Shown here: positions 44,688-54,889 of the stretch, in pieces
How the letters are laid out: each line of letters begins with the position of its first letter
Position numbering within the stretch: the stretch's first letter is position 1
Origin: Aquella oligotrophica
Lineage (GTDB): Bacteria > Pseudomonadota > Gammaproteobacteria > Burkholderiales > UBA11063
Reading direction: 5' to 3'
DNA: 64,000 bases
Assembly: GCF_002892535.1 (NCBI RefSeq)
Contig: NZ_CP024847.1
Coordinates: forward strand, 1,240,001 to 1,304,000
The notes under the pieces: generated by a model
Told to the model about the DNA's origin: nothing
Database searches by the model: none
The model's input: only the letters and a program-made list of their open reading frames with translations
Program-made: the position numbers and the translations under genes

Positions 44688-45962
44688 ATGTCATTGCCAA
44701 AAATTGTCAATAAACTAAAAGGCGAATTTTTCTTTACGCTCTTTGCCAATGTCTTTTCTTACTTAATTACTTTCTGTGGCTCAATTATCTATGTTCGACT
44801 ATTAGGGAAACATGATTTTGGTGTCTATACCTTTGCTTTTAATATTATTTCATTATTCCTCTTATTAAATGGCTTTGGCGCAGCAAGCGGAGTACTTCAA
44901 TATGTAAGTAGGTCAAAAGACCAATCTGAAAGAGTTGCCGTTCTTCAGTTTGCTTTCAAAGTTGGGATTTTTTTCAATCTCCTTATTGCTATTGTTATTA
45001 TTGCTTATGCATTAATTTTTCCCTTGCCGATTCCAGCAGCCAGACCAATTTTACTGACGATGGCATTATTCCCGGTTGGCAGATTATATATTGATATTTT
45101 TCAGGCATATTTGCGTGCCAGTGGACAAAACCGAATACAAGGTTATTTTCTTATTATAAATAATAGTCTACTCTTATTAGCGAATATAGTTGGGATTATG
45201 CTATTTCACCTCTATGGACTGATCTATTTTACTTATATTGCTTATGTTATTATGCTGATATTTTCAAGTTGGAAATTTAAGCTTCCTGCTATTATTGGTT
45301 TTGCCAAAAAAGATACTAGCTTGATTAATCGAAAACAATTTATCAGTTATTCTTTTTTTACCACACTGGCTAATGCTTTTTCTGGACTGTTATTTGTATT
45401 AGATATAATAATTATCAGTTATATAGTTAAGGAACCGCAATTAATTGCGAGCTACCGAGTAGCCACGATAATTCCGTTTGCAATTAATTTTATTCCAAAT
45501 ATTGCGGTAAATTATTTTTACCCTGAATTTGCCAAAAATGCGCATGATCCAGCTAAGATAAGACAGTTATCACGTTATATCTTTTTAAGAATGTTTGCTT
45601 TTAGTGCTAGTACTAGCTTTTTTCTTATTTTGCTTGCCAAGCCATTAATTTTATTAATCTTTGGTAAGAGTTATCAGGATAGTATCTTGCCATTTCAGAT
45701 TATTAGTTTTGGGTACTGGATAATCGCATCATTTAGGACTATTAATGGTAACATTCTTGCAGCAATGGGTAAAGCCAGACTTAGCTTTTATTTAACGGGA
45801 TTTATACTAGTAGTAAATATTATTGTTACCTATTTGATGGTTAAGTATTATTCAATCAATGGTGCGGCAATTGCGGTTGTTTTTATGTATGCTTTTTCTT
45901 CGTTTATTGGTTATATTGCATTGAAATTGGTATTAAGGAATTTGGAGCCAACGCGAGGCTAG
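44688..45962 (+). CDS. Polysaccharide/oligosaccharide flippase (Wzx/PST family)
   Basis: 424 residues with about 12-14 hydrophobic helices in the MOP/PST pattern: FFTLFANVFSYLITFCGSIIYVRLLGKHDFGVYTFAFNII is the typical first two helices, and later segments repeat the pattern (SYFF..., AIAVVFMYAFSSFIGY). It moves undecaprenyl-linked oligosaccharide to the periplasm, where PglL or an LPS ligase would act. It starts 17 bases after the glycosyltransferase. Confidence 0.88.
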   Translation: MSLPKIVNKLKGEFFFTLFANVFSYLITFCGSIIYVRLLGKHDFGVYTFAFNIISLFLLLNGFGAASGVLQYVSRSKDQSERVAVLQFAFKVGIFFNLLIAIVIIAYALIFPLPIPAARPILLTMALFPVGRLYIDIFQAYLRASGQNRIQGYFLIINNSLLLLANIVGIMLFHLYGLIYFTYIAYVIMLIFSSWKFKLPAIIGFAKKDTSLINRKQFISYSFFTTLANAFSGLLFVLDIIIISYIVKEPQLIASYRVATIIPFAINFIPNIAVNYFYPEFAKNAHDPAKIRQLSRYIFLRMFAFSASTSFFLILLAKPLILLIFGKSYQDSILPFQIISFGYWIIASFRTINGNILAAMGKARLSFYLTGFILVVNIIVTYLMVKYYSINGAAIAVVFMYAFSSFIGYIALKLVLRNLEPTRG

Positions 45963-46003
45963 GGCAATTATTATTAAGTGAAAGTTCACTTTTAGGATGT
46001 TAA

Positions 46004-46600
46004 ATGATTACTTTTGAAAACTTACAGAATATTCATATTCAGCATGAATTAGTTACTATCCGTAATTATCGTGATAGTGATCTTGATGGTTTGAGGGCAA
46101 TATTTGATTCAGAGTTTTTTACTTGGTTTTTCACTCAATATCCAACTTGCGATGATTTTGTTAATGAAAAGCTCGCCGAGGTAGCGAAGGAAAGTCTCGC
46201 ATTACTAGTAATTATTGATAATAAAACAAAAAAGATCATTGGTACTAGTTCTTTATATGAAATTAGCTTCAGGCATAAGCGTCTAGAGATGGGGTCAAGC
46301 TGGCTAGCTAAAGAATATCAGGGTAGTGGCTATAATCCATTAAATAAATATCTACTAATTGATTATCTGATAAATACGCTTGGCTTTAATCGAGTGCAAT
46401 GGAAAACCGATGCGCTTAATGAAAAATCAAAGCAAGCCATGCTAAAATTAGGCTTTATCCATGAAGGTATACTAAGACGCCATGCAATTACTCAATCTGG
46501 CAGGGTGCGTGATTCGTTGGTATTTGCGGTTACTGATCAGGATTGGGCAGAAGTGTCTTTGATAATGTCAGAGCGGATTCAGTTAAAATTCTCCTCATAA
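46004..46600 (+). CDS. RimJ/RimL-type GNAT acetyltransferase
   Basis: 198 residues. The pattern is that of the RimJ/RimL family: VTIRNYRDSDLDGLRAIF at the start, IIGTSSLYEI, and WLAKEYQGSGYNPLNKYLLIDYLINTLGFNRVQWKTDALNEKSKQAMLKLGFIHEGILRRHAITQSGRVRDSLVFAV. The acetyl-CoA-binding loop usually Q-G-x-G is here QGSG, with the following residues conserved. The substrate may be a ribosomal protein N-terminus or a small molecule. Its location after the glycan genes does not prove a link. Confidence 0.85.
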   Translation: MITFENLQNIHIQHELVTIRNYRDSDLDGLRAIFDSEFFTWFFTQYPTCDDFVNEKLAEVAKESLALLVIIDNKTKKIIGTSSLYEISFRHKRLEMGSSWLAKEYQGSGYNPLNKYLLIDYLINTLGFNRVQWKTDALNEKSKQAMLKLGFIHEGILRRHAITQSGRVRDSLVFAVTDQDWAEVSLIMSERIQLKFSS

Positions 46601-46639
46601 CAATCAGTTTTATATATAAAATGGTACGATAAAGTAAGA

Positions 46640-47446
46640 ATGACAAAACAGAAAAAAATAATTTATATCTTAATTGAGATTTTCTATGGATTTTATCAGA
46701 AAGATGGTTTACAAAAAGCGAGTTCCTTGGCATATACATTTCTAATGTCTTTTGCGCCTTTTTTTATTTCAATTGCCAGTATTATTACTTTATTTATTCC
46801 GGCTAAAATATACACGCAATATGAAAATCAGATTTTTACCAATTATTTGCCTGTTATTGGTAAGCAGGTTGCTCGTTATATGCAGAATTTTCAAGCACAT
46901 TCGCTAGATTTATCAATTATCAGTCTAGCAGTTCTTTTTATTACTTCATTATTAATGATAAATACTTTGCGTTATTGTATGGATCAGTTATTAGGGTTTA
47001 ATGAAAGTGATCTGAATATTGGTTTAAAATTGATACTAATTTTGGCTGTTTTTGCTGGGTTAATTTTAAGTGGGATTATTTTATTTGGTGCACACGAAGT
47101 ATTAACTCATTATTTACCACTTTATTCTTTTACCAGATTTTCTTTCATTATTAGTTTTTTGCAATATTTAAGTTCTTTTCTTGCCTTTAGTCTCATCTAT
47201 AAATTTGTTCCCCACACACCTATACCATTCAGATTAGCTTTTATTGCTGGACTTACATCAGCAGTGCTTTTTGAGTTGGCAAAGTTTGGCTTTGCTGTTT
47301 ATATTCGAAGTTTTAGTAATGCTCAAAATATACTTTATGGATCATTGGCCGCTATTCCGATTTTTCTTTTATGGTTATATATTATTTCTATTATTTTCCT
47401 TCTTGGAGCTCAGATTATTTCTGTGTTAATCTCTCTTGAAGAGTAA
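46640..47446 (+). CDS. YihY/virulence factor BrkB family membrane protein
   Basis: 268 residues with six transmembrane segments. The family signature pattern is seen: GLQKASSLAYTFLMSFAPFFISIASII, YMQNFQAHSLDLSIISLAVLFITSLLMINTLRYCMDQLL, KFVPHTPIPFRLAFIAGLTSAVLFELAKFGFAVYI and ILYGSLAAIPIFLLWLYIISIIFLLGAQI. Function is not established; once called RNase BN in error. Convergent with the peptide transporter gene (15-base gap). Confidence 0.9.
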   Translation: MTKQKKIIYILIEIFYGFYQKDGLQKASSLAYTFLMSFAPFFISIASIITLFIPAKIYTQYENQIFTNYLPVIGKQVARYMQNFQAHSLDLSIISLAVLFITSLLMINTLRYCMDQLLGFNESDLNIGLKLILILAVFAGLILSGIILFGAHEVLTHYLPLYSFTRFSFIISFLQYLSSFLAFSLIYKFVPHTPIPFRLAFIAGLTSAVLFELAKFGFAVYIRSFSNAQNILYGSLAAIPIFLLWLYIISIIFLLGAQIISVLISLEE

Positions 47447-47461
47447 TTAATAGATTCAAAG

Positions 47462-48964
47462 TTAATGCTCAATATCTTCTTTTATCTGATGTGGTAATTT
47501 ATCTCCAGTAAGTTTTTTTATCAACGGCAGAAATATAGTATAAACTGTAATCATTATTGCCATACCTATCGAGCATTTTGAAAAAAGGCTAAAATATGCC
47601 TCGGAGCTAATTGCTACGGTAATTTCACCTTTAGGTAATGTAACTAGACTTGAGAGTAAGCCAGATATATAAGAACCGATTGAACTTGCCAAGAACCATG
47701 ATCCCATTAAAAATGCTGCAAATTTTTCTGGTGCCATTTTACTAACGATTGATAGTCCAACCGGTGAAATGCATAATTCGGCACAGGTAAGTAAAAAAAT
47801 ACCAAAGATAGGCCAAAACATTGAGCTTGGTTGTCCAGAGGATTGCGCAAGGTATGCGCCAAAACTTAGTACCGAAAATGAAGCCAAAGTAAAGAGTAAT
47901 CCAATTAGAAATTTTGTTGGACTAGATGGATTCTTACCTTTACTTTCAAGTACCATCCAGATTTTGGCAAATACTGAGGCTAGTAGAATAATGAAAATTG
48001 AATTAGGAACTAGTACAAACATTCCTGTCGGAATTACGTTACCCATAAAGCTTCTATCAATGTCTTTATCAATAAATAGTGCCATTGAATTAAACATTTG
48101 TTTATATAATGACCAGAAAAATACCGCAGTAATTATGAAGATAAGAATTGATAATACCTGATTACGTTCCTGTTTGGTATCACAGCGAAAAGCCAGAATT
48201 GCAATATATAAAAGCATGCCAATACTTATCGCTGTAATAACAATCTTGGTATTACCAGGTGAGCTTAATAATATAAAAATCAGAGTTATACAAAGAATGG
48301 TGCCAATAATGAGCCAGATTGCACCATTGAAAAGAAGGATTTTCCGTTTCAGATTTGCCTGATTAACGATGTTTGAGGTTTCCGAGTAAACACCTTTTTT
48401 ATAACCAGTTATGAAAATAGCCAGACCAAAACCCATACCAATTGCAATTAATACAAATGCATAATGCCAATTAATCATTTCTGCAACATAAGAAATGATT
48501 AATCCGGCAAGAATTGAACCAAGATTTATGCCCATATAGAATATTGTATAAGCACTATCACGCCTATTATCATCTTTAGTGTAGAGCTGACCAACCAATA
48601 CTGAAACCGTTGATTTTAAAAAGCCCGTTCCAATAGCTACAGTTGCCAGTCCAAGATAAACTCCCTCGATACCTGTTGGTAGTGCTAGAATAACATTTCC
48701 GGCAAAAATAATGATTCCACCAATTATAACCGACCAAGTATAGCCAATTAATTTGTCTGCTACCCAACCACCAAGTATTGGCGCGAGGAAAGTAAATGCC
48801 ATATATGCACCAGAAATAAGACTTGCATCAGTAGCGCTTACATTTAAGGCTTTAGTGAGGTAAAGAACAAGGATTCCCGAGATACCATAAAAACTAAATC
48901 GTTCCCACATTTCTGTAAGAAAGAGAAAGATTAGACCTTTTGGATGTCCTTGCTGTTTAGCCAT
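47462..48964 (-). CDS. Proton-dependent oligopeptide (POT) transporter
   Basis: 500 residues, about 14 transmembrane segments, as expected. The POT signature is at the start (FLFLTEMWERFSFYGISGILVLYL, with ExxERF) and YTIFYMGINLGSILAGLI. It takes up di- and tripeptides with protons. Fits with pepA and the peptide-based nutrition suggested by Neisseriales relatives. No promoter or regulator is obvious. Confidence 0.9.
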   Translation of the reverse strand: MAKQQGHPKGLIFLFLTEMWERFSFYGISGILVLYLTKALNVSATDASLISGAYMAFTFLAPILGGWVADKLIGYTWSVIIGGIIIFAGNVILALPTGIEGVYLGLATVAIGTGFLKSTVSVLVGQLYTKDDNRRDSAYTIFYMGINLGSILAGLIISYVAEMINWHYAFVLIAIGMGFGLAIFITGYKKGVYSETSNIVNQANLKRKILLFNGAIWLIIGTILCITLIFILLSSPGNTKIVITAISIGMLLYIAILAFRCDTKQERNQVLSILIFIITAVFFWSLYKQMFNSMALFIDKDIDRSFMGNVIPTGMFVLVPNSIFIILLASVFAKIWMVLESKGKNPSSPTKFLIGLLFTLASFSVLSFGAYLAQSSGQPSSMFWPIFGIFLLTCAELCISPVGLSIVSKMAPEKFAAFLMGSWFLASSIGSYISGLLSSLVTLPKGEITVAISSEAYFSLFSKCSIGMAIMITVYTIFLPLIKKLTGDKLPHQIKEDIEH

Positions 48965-49124
48965 TGGTGATACTCAATAAAAATTAGAATTTAAAATTAT
49001 AGCACATGTGCCTAATAGAAAATGCCAGCTTGTTATTGATTGCTACTTTTTTGGCATGTATAGTTCTACAATTTGGAGCATCTGTTGCTAAAAGATGCAA
49101 ATTATGTTTAATGGAAGATGAAAA

Positions 49125-49592
49125 TTAAAGTTTTATTTCCCATCCTTCTTCAAGTTCTTCTTTAGCTTCATGATGCTCTTTTAGCAAATCAGGTCGATTT
49201 ATTGCTGTTGCAAATTTGGCGAGCATTTCTTTTTGTTTATCTGTTAATTCTTTTTTAGCTTTTTTTCTGTTATTAATTGGCTGATAGGCTGATGGTCTTA
49301 CCTTGACTAGAATTTTATGAAAATTTATTCCATTATTTTCAAGATATGTTCTTATGTATGGGATCTGCTGATTTATCTGATGGAAGCTAGCATTGTTTTT
49401 GCAATATAAAACTAAAGTATCATTTGGATAATCTATTGCTCCAGCGTGACAGAAATCAAGGAAGTTAGTAGCGTAATTCGCTAGTGCCTTATTTATTTGT
49501 TGCAATTCACTTGCTATTGCGCGGATATTACTAAGGTCGCTGCTTTGGTCCAGATATTCTTCCGCCATAACAAACGCTTTTTTACGCTGCAT
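49125..49592 (-). CDS. DciA-like (DUF721) DnaB-loader protein
   Basis: 155 residues from ATG 49592, whose ATG overlaps the restored prmA stop (TAATG). The N-terminal half holds the DUF721 pattern: ALANYATNFLDFCHAGAIDYPNDTLVLYCKNNASFHQINQQIPYIRTYLENNG. DUF721/DciA proteins are thought to help load the replicative helicase in bacteria without DnaC. The C-terminus is Lys/Glu-rich and low in structure. A frame upstream to 49616 would start at TTG inside prmA and is not used. Family call is by weak similarity. Confidence 0.7.
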   Translation of the reverse strand: MQRKKAFVMAEEYLDQSSDLSNIRAIASELQQINKALANYATNFLDFCHAGAIDYPNDTLVLYCKNNASFHQINQQIPYIRTYLENNGINFHKILVKVRPSAYQPINNRKKAKKELTDKQKEMLAKFATAINRPDLLKEHHEAKEELEEGWEIKL

Positions 49593-50475
49593 TAGCGTTT
49601 TATCCCTTCTAAACAAACCCAGCCCTCCATAATCTTATAAACCTGCATGTCAAACCACCCCTGATATATACCACTCATTTCTTCTATTTGGCTATCAAGA
49701 ATACCGGATAAAACTATTTTACCCCCGGACGTACATATCCTGCAAGAGCACTTGCTAGCATTCTAAGTGGATTAGATAGTATATTAGCAACAACAATATC
49801 ATATGTTGTGGGTTTAAACTTATCTGGTAGGAAGAAATTTACCTGAGTCTGATTTACTTCCGCATTATAAAGACTTGACTCGATTGCTTGTTTATCAATA
49901 TCAACCCCAGTTACTGCTTTTGCACCCAGCTTTGCAGCAGTAATTGCAAGAATACCTGAACCACAACCATAATCAAGTATATTATTGGTGATTGATACAT
50001 TTTTTGCAAGCCATTCAAGACACATGAATGTAGTAGGGTGGGAACCAGTTCCAAATGCTAACCCGGGATCAAGAATGATACCAGTTGCATCAGCAATCGG
50101 AAGCTCGTGCCATGATGGAACAATAAATAACTTATTAGTAATCTTAATTGGCTCAAATTGGCTCTGAGTTAATCTAACCCAGTCTTGATCATCTATATTT
50201 TCAATTTCATAATCAAAATTAAGCTTAGTTTTTTTCTGTACATTACTTACAATTTGATCAATATCACAATCTTCTGTTAATAAAACAACTAACAAACTAT
50301 GTTGCCACAGTTTCTCAACTTCCATACCCGGTTCATTAAAGATAGGTTCTTCAAATTCAGTGCCTTCAAATTGATCCTCAACACTTACCGATAGGGCATC
50401 TTCAGCAAAAAAAGCATCACCTAATAAATCTGCTTTTTCTGAATCAACCTTGATTTTTAATTGTTTAAAACTCAT
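49592..50475 (-). pseudogene. prmA: Ribosomal protein L11 methyltransferase, frameshifted near its end
   Basis: The first 253 residues end at a stop (49714) after SALAGYVRPGVK. The motif ILDPGLAFGTGSHPTTFMCLEW and ILDYGCGSGILAITAAKLGAKAVTGVDID (SAM-binding) and VANILSNPL (NPL motif) are intact. In the run of five G just before the stop, adding one G gives GGKIVLSGILDSQIEEMSGIYQGWFDMQVY... to a stop that overlaps the next ATG, for a total of 294 residues, the normal PrmA length. PrmA trimethylates L11. The break is thus either a real frameshift at a homopolymer or a base-calling error. Confidence 0.85.
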
Positions 50476-50501
50476 TTTTTATTATTCTTTTATAAAATTA
50501 A

Positions 50502-50523
50502 AAGCACGGACAAATCCGTGCTT
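50502..50523 (-). terminator. Intrinsic terminator of accB-accC
   Basis: AAGCACGGA (50502-50510) and TCCGTGCTT (50515-50523) form a nine-pair stem with a four-base loop; on the minus strand a TTTTAATTTT tail follows. It separates accC from prmA. Confidence 0.8.
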
Positions 50524-50546
50524 AATCAACTATGTATCAGGCTAAA

Positions 50547-51896
50547 TTAGCCTTTACGTTGTTTTAGATAGTTCTCAAGGTAGTGGATTGATTGTCCACC
50601 TTCAACAAAACCACGTTCAGACAACATTTCTTGATGTAATGGAATATTGGTTTTTATTCCCTGAAAGTTAGTTTCTTTTAATAATCCTTGCATCTTATTA
50701 ATTGCATGCAGTCGGTTTTCAGAGTGAACAATCAGCTTTGCTATCATTGAATCATAGTATGGCGGTACAGTATAACCATCATAAACATGTGAATCAACAC
50801 GAACACCGTTACCACCACCAAAATGACACATTTCAATTTTGCCTGGCGACGGTACAAAGGTAAATGGATCTTCAGCATTTACACGGCATTGAATGGCATG
50901 TCCATTTAGAACAACATCTTCTTGTTTATAACGAAGTTTTTCACCACTCGCAATATATAACTGCTCTTTAACAATATCAATACCAGTGATCATTTCGGTA
51001 ATCGTATGTTCAACCTGAACGCGAGTATTCATTTCAATGAAGAAAAACTCTCCATTTTCATACAAGAACTCGAATGTACCTGCACCACGATATTTGATTA
51101 ATTTACAAGCGGCAACGCAAGCTTCACCGATTTTTTTGCGTTCAGCGGCAGTTATACCTGGAGCAGGAGCCTCTTCAATAACTTTTTGATGACGACGCTG
51201 CATTGAGCAGTCGCGTTCGCCCAAATAGATAACATTGCCATACTCATCAGCTAATACTTGAATCTCGATATGACGAGGTTTGGTTAGATAGCGCTCCATA
51301 TATACCGCAGGATTCCCAAAACCTGCCTCAGCTTCACTACGTGTAATCTGTAATGCATTAATTAGTTCGCTTTCTTCGTGAACAACACGCATTCCACGTC
51401 CACCACCACCCGCAACTGCTTTAATGATTACCGGATAGCCAACTTTTTTCGCAATTTTGATAACTTCTTTATCATCATTAGGTAATTCACCTTCAGATCC
51501 AGGTACTACAGGAACGCCAGCTTTAATCATTGCTTCTTTGGCTTTTACCTTATCTCCCATAGTTGCAATTGCATCAGCTCTTGGACCAATAAAGACAAAA
51601 CCACTTTCTTCAACCCTACGGGCAAATTCAGCATTTTCAGACAAGAAACCAAAGCCAGGATGTACTGCCTGAGCATTAGTTATTTCACAGGCTGCTATTA
51701 TTGATGGGATATTTAAATAGCTTTGTGCTGAGCGAGCAGGACCAACACAAACTGCTTCATCGGCTAGTTTTACGTATTTAGCATCGCGATCCGCTTCAGA
51801 GTAAATTACTACTGACTTAATACCTAATTCTCTACATGCCCGCTGAACACGTAAAGCTATTTCACCACGATTTGCTATCAGAACTTTTTCAAACAT
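50547..51896 (-). CDS. accC: Biotin carboxylase subunit of acetyl-CoA carboxylase
   Basis: 449 residues, usual length. N-terminal [20 protein letters not shown], the ATP-grasp Gly-rich loop [17 protein letters not shown], the ExxIQ-like [24 protein letters not shown] and [21 protein letters not shown] are diagnostic. It carboxylates biotin on AccB, the first step of fatty-acid synthesis. Follows accB. Confidence 0.97.
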   Translation of the reverse strand: MFEKVLIANRGEIALRVQRACRELGIKSVVIYSEADRDAKYVKLADEAVCVGPARSAQSYLNIPSIIAACEITNAQAVHPGFGFLSENAEFARRVEESGFVFIGPRADAIATMGDKVKAKEAMIKAGVPVVPGSEGELPNDDKEVIKIAKKVGYPVIIKAVAGGGGRGMRVVHEESELINALQITRSEAEAGFGNPAVYMERYLTKPRHIEIQVLADEYGNVIYLGERDCSMQRRHQKVIEEAPAPGITAAERKKIGEACVAACKLIKYRGAGTFEFLYENGEFFFIEMNTRVQVEHTITEMITGIDIVKEQLYIASGEKLRYKQEDVVLNGHAIQCRVNAEDPFTFVPSPGKIEMCHFGGGNGVRVDSHVYDGYTVPPYYDSMIAKLIVHSENRLHAINKMQGLLKETNFQGIKTNIPLHQEMLSERGFVEGGQSIHYLENYLKQRKG

Positions 51897-51924
51897 TTTT
51901 AGTTCCCTTATTTGGATAAATTAA

Positions 51925-52395
51925 TTAGGCAATTACAAATAAAGGTTGACCATATTCAACTGGCTTGCCATCTTCAGCCAAAATTTCTTTGATTGTTCCA
52001 GCTTTATCAGCTTCAATCTGGTTCATAAGCTTCATCGCTTCAATAATACATAATACTTGTCCAACCTTAACTTCTTGCCCAACTTGAATGAATGGGTTAG
52101 AATTAGGTGAAGAGGCACGATAGAAAGTTCCAACCATAGGTGAATTAATTGTTTCGCCTTCAATTTGCTTTGGTTTATTTTCTTCTGGTTGATGGGTTAC
52201 TGTAGTCTGTTGTGGCAATGAAGTAGGGATAGAAACCTGATGAATTGATGGAGCAGCAGCAAGTGGTTGCACTGGCGCAACAACGCTACTTACGCAAGAT
52301 ACGCGTAATTTATCCTCACCTTCAGTTATTTCAAGTTCGGCAATCCCTGATTCCTTGATCATATCAACGATTGCTTTGATTTTTTTGATATCCAT
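51925..52395 (-). CDS. accB: Biotin carboxyl carrier protein
   Basis: 156 residues from ATG 52395, which follows GGAAGG and overlaps the end region of aroQ; an upstream frame is spurious. The C-terminal biotinyl domain has [20 protein letters not shown] with the biotinylated Lys in EAMKLM. A Pro/Ala-rich linker lies between the N-terminal helix and the biotin domain. Second gene in the aroQ-accB-accC run. Confidence 0.96.
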   Translation of the reverse strand: MDIKKIKAIVDMIKESGIAELEITEGEDKLRVSCVSSVVAPVQPLAAAPSIHQVSIPTSLPQQTTVTHQPEENKPKQIEGETINSPMVGTFYRASSPNSNPFIQVGQEVKVGQVLCIIEAMKLMNQIEADKAGTIKEILAEDGKPVEYGQPLFVIA

Positions 52396-52397
52396 TA

Positions 52398-52847
52398 TTA
52401 TCTTCCTTCCTGTTGTTGTAAGTATTTTACTGCATAAGTCATGGCTGCTGTATAGCCATAAGCTCCTAATCCACAAATTACACCAATTGCTACATCTGAT
52501 AGGTATGAGTGATGCCGAAATGGTTCTCTTGCATGCACATTTGATAGATGTACTTCAATGAATGGTATTTTAGTAGCCAGAAGTGCGTCCCTGATTGCAA
52601 CACTGGTATGGGTGTAAGCTGCCGGGTTAATTATTATGAATTTAACTTCATTGTCTAAGGCATTTTGAATTTTATCGATAATATTGCCCTCGTGGTTACT
52701 TTGGTAAAATTCAAGTTCGTATCTGCTACTGCTAATAGTATTTTTCAAGTTTGATTCAATTTGTTGTAAAGTTGCCACACCATAAATCCCGGGTTCACGA
52801 GTTCCCAGCATGTTCAAATTCGGACCATTTAGTACCATGATCTTCAT
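52398..52847 (-). CDS. aroQ: 3-dehydroquinate dehydratase, type II
   Basis: 149 residues, usual length. [49 protein letters not shown] and [20 protein letters not shown] are the characteristic motifs. It makes 3-dehydroshikimate in the shikimate pathway. It lies one base from the DUF3579 gene, typical aroQ-accB-accC order. Confidence 0.97.
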   Translation of the reverse strand: MKIMVLNGPNLNMLGTREPGIYGVATLQQIESNLKNTISSSRYELEFYQSNHEGNIIDKIQNALDNEVKFIIINPAAYTHTSVAIRDALLATKIPFIEVHLSNVHAREPFRHHSYLSDVAIGVICGLGAYGYTAAMTYAVKYLQQQEGR

Positions 52848-53161
52848 TAGCTGGCTTTTGCCTTGTCTTTAAAGCTGGCACAATCAGTAACGACTAGCTT
52901 GTTATCATTAGCAAACTGCATCAAAAAACTAAATGCCGATGGGCTTTTGTCTTCAAGTTCACGTTTGATTGCTACGCATTGCATATCTTTAAACATCATT
53001 GGCCTTAAATATGGGGAGTATGATACTTTGTGTCGCTCAAATTGAGCAAGCATTCCACATAGTCTATCAACCCAGTCGCTTGGTCTAAATTTTTTGCCAT
53101 CTGCAGTTTGGCCTTCAATAATTACTTCGTCTAAATAACATATTTCTAAATTATCAGTCAT
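52847..53161 (-). CDS. DUF3579 protein
   Basis: 104 residues from ATG 53161, with AGAAGAAAG upstream; an ATG at 53215 lacks a ribosome site. The pattern [29 protein letters not shown] ... [40 protein letters not shown] is that of DUF3579, largely found in betaproteobacteria. Function unknown. It overlaps the aroQ start and probably heads the aroQ-accB-accC operon. Confidence 0.85.
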   Translation of the reverse strand: MTDNLEICYLDEVIIEGQTADGKKFRPSDWVDRLCGMLAQFERHKVSYSPYLRPMMFKDMQCVAIKRELEDKSPSAFSFLMQFANDNKLVVTDCASFKDKAKAS

Positions 53162-53316
53162 AGGTACTTTCTTCTGTAGCAAGTGGTCGTTAAGATTAAA
53201 CGTACTTTTGCGCATAAATTAAGCTAAAATAAATTTTCTAGGGAATTATTTTAACCTATAACTACCTCCAGGATTTATTCATTTTGTAGGGCGTCATAAA
53301 ATAATGATAATTTTAG

Positions 53317-53346
53317 TTGACGAAATAAGTTTTTATCTATTATTAT
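53317..53346 (+). promoter_or_regulatory. Possible promoter of acpP
   Basis: TTGACG (53317-53322) and TATTAT (53341-53346) with an 18-base gap; an overlapping TATACT lies at 53344-53349. It is about 90 bases before the acpP start. Confidence 0.45.
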
Positions 53347-53437
53347 ACTGACTTATAGTAATTGCATTTATGGCAAAGTTTTACTAATTGTTTTATATTG
53401 ATGCAGCCAAATTAGCATTTTTTTGAAAGGTCAAAAC

Positions 53438-53671
53438 ATGGAAAATATTGAAGCTAAAGTTAAGAAGGTTGTTGCTGACAAGCTAGGAATAGATGAAGCA
53501 ACAATTAAAGATGATGCTTCTTTTATTGAAGATTTAGGTGCTGATTCACTAGATACTGTAGAGTTAGTTATGGCTTTGGAAGAAGAGTTTGGCTGTGAAA
53601 TACCAGATGAAGAAGCTGAAAAAATTACAACTGTACAAAAAGCTATTGATTATATCAAGGCTCATGTGTAA
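53438..53671 (+). CDS. acpP: Acyl carrier protein
   Basis: 77 residues from ATG 53438, with GAAAGG upstream. The phosphopantetheine site is Ser37 in [21 protein letters not shown]. It carries growing acyl chains in fatty-acid synthesis. Unusually it sits alone, away from the fab genes, but close to accBC. It ends in a strong terminator. Confidence 0.97.
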   Translation: MENIEAKVKKVVADKLGIDEATIKDDASFIEDLGADSLDTVELVMALEEEFGCEIPDEEAEKITTVQKAIDYIKAHV

Positions 53672-53686
53672 TAGCAGATTTTTATT

Positions 53687-53714
53687 AAAAGCCGGGTTTT
53701 CCCGGCTTTTTTTT
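53687..53714 (+). terminator. Intrinsic terminator of acpP
   Basis: AAAAGCCGGG (53687-53696) pairs with CCCGGCTTTT (53701-53710) around TTTT, with a further T run. Confidence 0.93.
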
Positions 53715-53785
53715 ATTTAGATCATTAAATATGTCAATATGATGTATAATATTATAATTTCAATAATCTTTAAATTTTTGAATAA

Positions 53786-54817
53786 ATGATTAAAACTGAT
53801 AATTTGATAACAGAACCTCGGATAAGTACTCCTAAAAAATTTGAGCCAGCAGAGGATGCTCTTGAACGTGCATTACGTCCAAAATCACTATCTGATTATA
53901 TTGGTCAGGAGAAGATCAAGGAGCAGTTAGGTATTTTTATCCAAGCTTCAAGAAACCGTAATGAAACGTTGGATCATGTTCTTCTGTTTGGACCCCCCGG
54001 ACTTGGCAAAACAACTCTTGCACATATAATTTCTCGTGAAATGGGGGTGAATCTTAGACAGACATCAGGTCCTGTTCTTGAGAAACCTGGTGATTTAGCC
54101 GCATTACTAACCAATCTTGAAGCTCACGATGTGTTATTTATAGATGAAATACATCGGATGTCACCTATAATTGAAGAGGTTTTATACCCAGCTTTGGAAG
54201 ATTTTCAGTTAGATATCATGATTGGCGAGGGTCCTTCCGCAAGATCAATAAAGATTGATTTACCTCCCTTTACCTTAATCGGTGCTACAACAAGAGCTGG
54301 GATGCTGACCAATCCACTACGAGACAGATTTGGAATTATTTCTCGGCTGGAGTTTTATACTAATGATGAGTTGGCGATTATTGTAAAACGATCCGCTCAG
54401 TTATTAAACATGCAGATTGATAGTCAGGGTGCATTTGAAATTGCCTCTCGCTCAAGAGGGACTCCTCGCATAGCTAACCGTTTGCTAAGGCGGGTACGTG
54501 ATTTTGCTGATATCAAGAGTAATGGCGTTGTGAGTAAGGAAGTAGCGGATGCTGCCTTAAAAATGCTAGATGTTGATAATCTTGGTCTTGATATAATGGA
54601 TCGCAAGCTTCTGGATGCAATTGTCAATAAATTTGATGGTGGACCGGTTGGTCTTGATAATCTGTCGGCAACTATTGGTGAATCAACAGATACAATTGAG
54701 GATGTTATTGAGCCATATTTGATGCAAACTGGTCTCCTACAAAGAACCCCACGAGGGCGAATAGCCACTAAAACCAGCGTTGAACATCTTGAATTACTGG
54801 AGAAGGTATGGAATTAA
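53786..54817 (+). CDS. ruvB: Holliday-junction DNA helicase RuvB
   Basis: 343 residues, usual length. [20 protein letters not shown], Walker [14 protein letters not shown], Walker [12 protein letters not shown], sensor 1 [10 protein letters not shown] and a C-terminal winged helix ([15 protein letters not shown]). It drives branch migration with RuvA. ruvA and ruvC are not next to it. It contains a C6 run (53993-53998) that stays in frame. Confidence 0.97.
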   Translation: MIKTDNLITEPRISTPKKFEPAEDALERALRPKSLSDYIGQEKIKEQLGIFIQASRNRNETLDHVLLFGPPGLGKTTLAHIISREMGVNLRQTSGPVLEKPGDLAALLTNLEAHDVLFIDEIHRMSPIIEEVLYPALEDFQLDIMIGEGPSARSIKIDLPPFTLIGATTRAGMLTNPLRDRFGIISRLEFYTNDELAIIVKRSAQLLNMQIDSQGAFEIASRSRGTPRIANRLLRRVRDFADIKSNGVVSKEVADAALKMLDVDNLGLDIMDRKLLDAIVNKFDGGPVGLDNLSATIGESTDTIEDVIEPYLMQTGLLQRTPRGRIATKTSVEHLELLEKVWN

Positions 54818-54889
54818 ATAGCTTGATAGCTTGAAATAAATGGATACATCGCTATATAATAGTGGATGAGTAGTTAATTATCAAAAGAA

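Noticed and set aside
49593-49616. TTG 49616 as start of the DciA-like gene
   Set aside because: It lies inside the restored prmA reading frame; the ATG at 49592 overlaps the prmA stop and is better.
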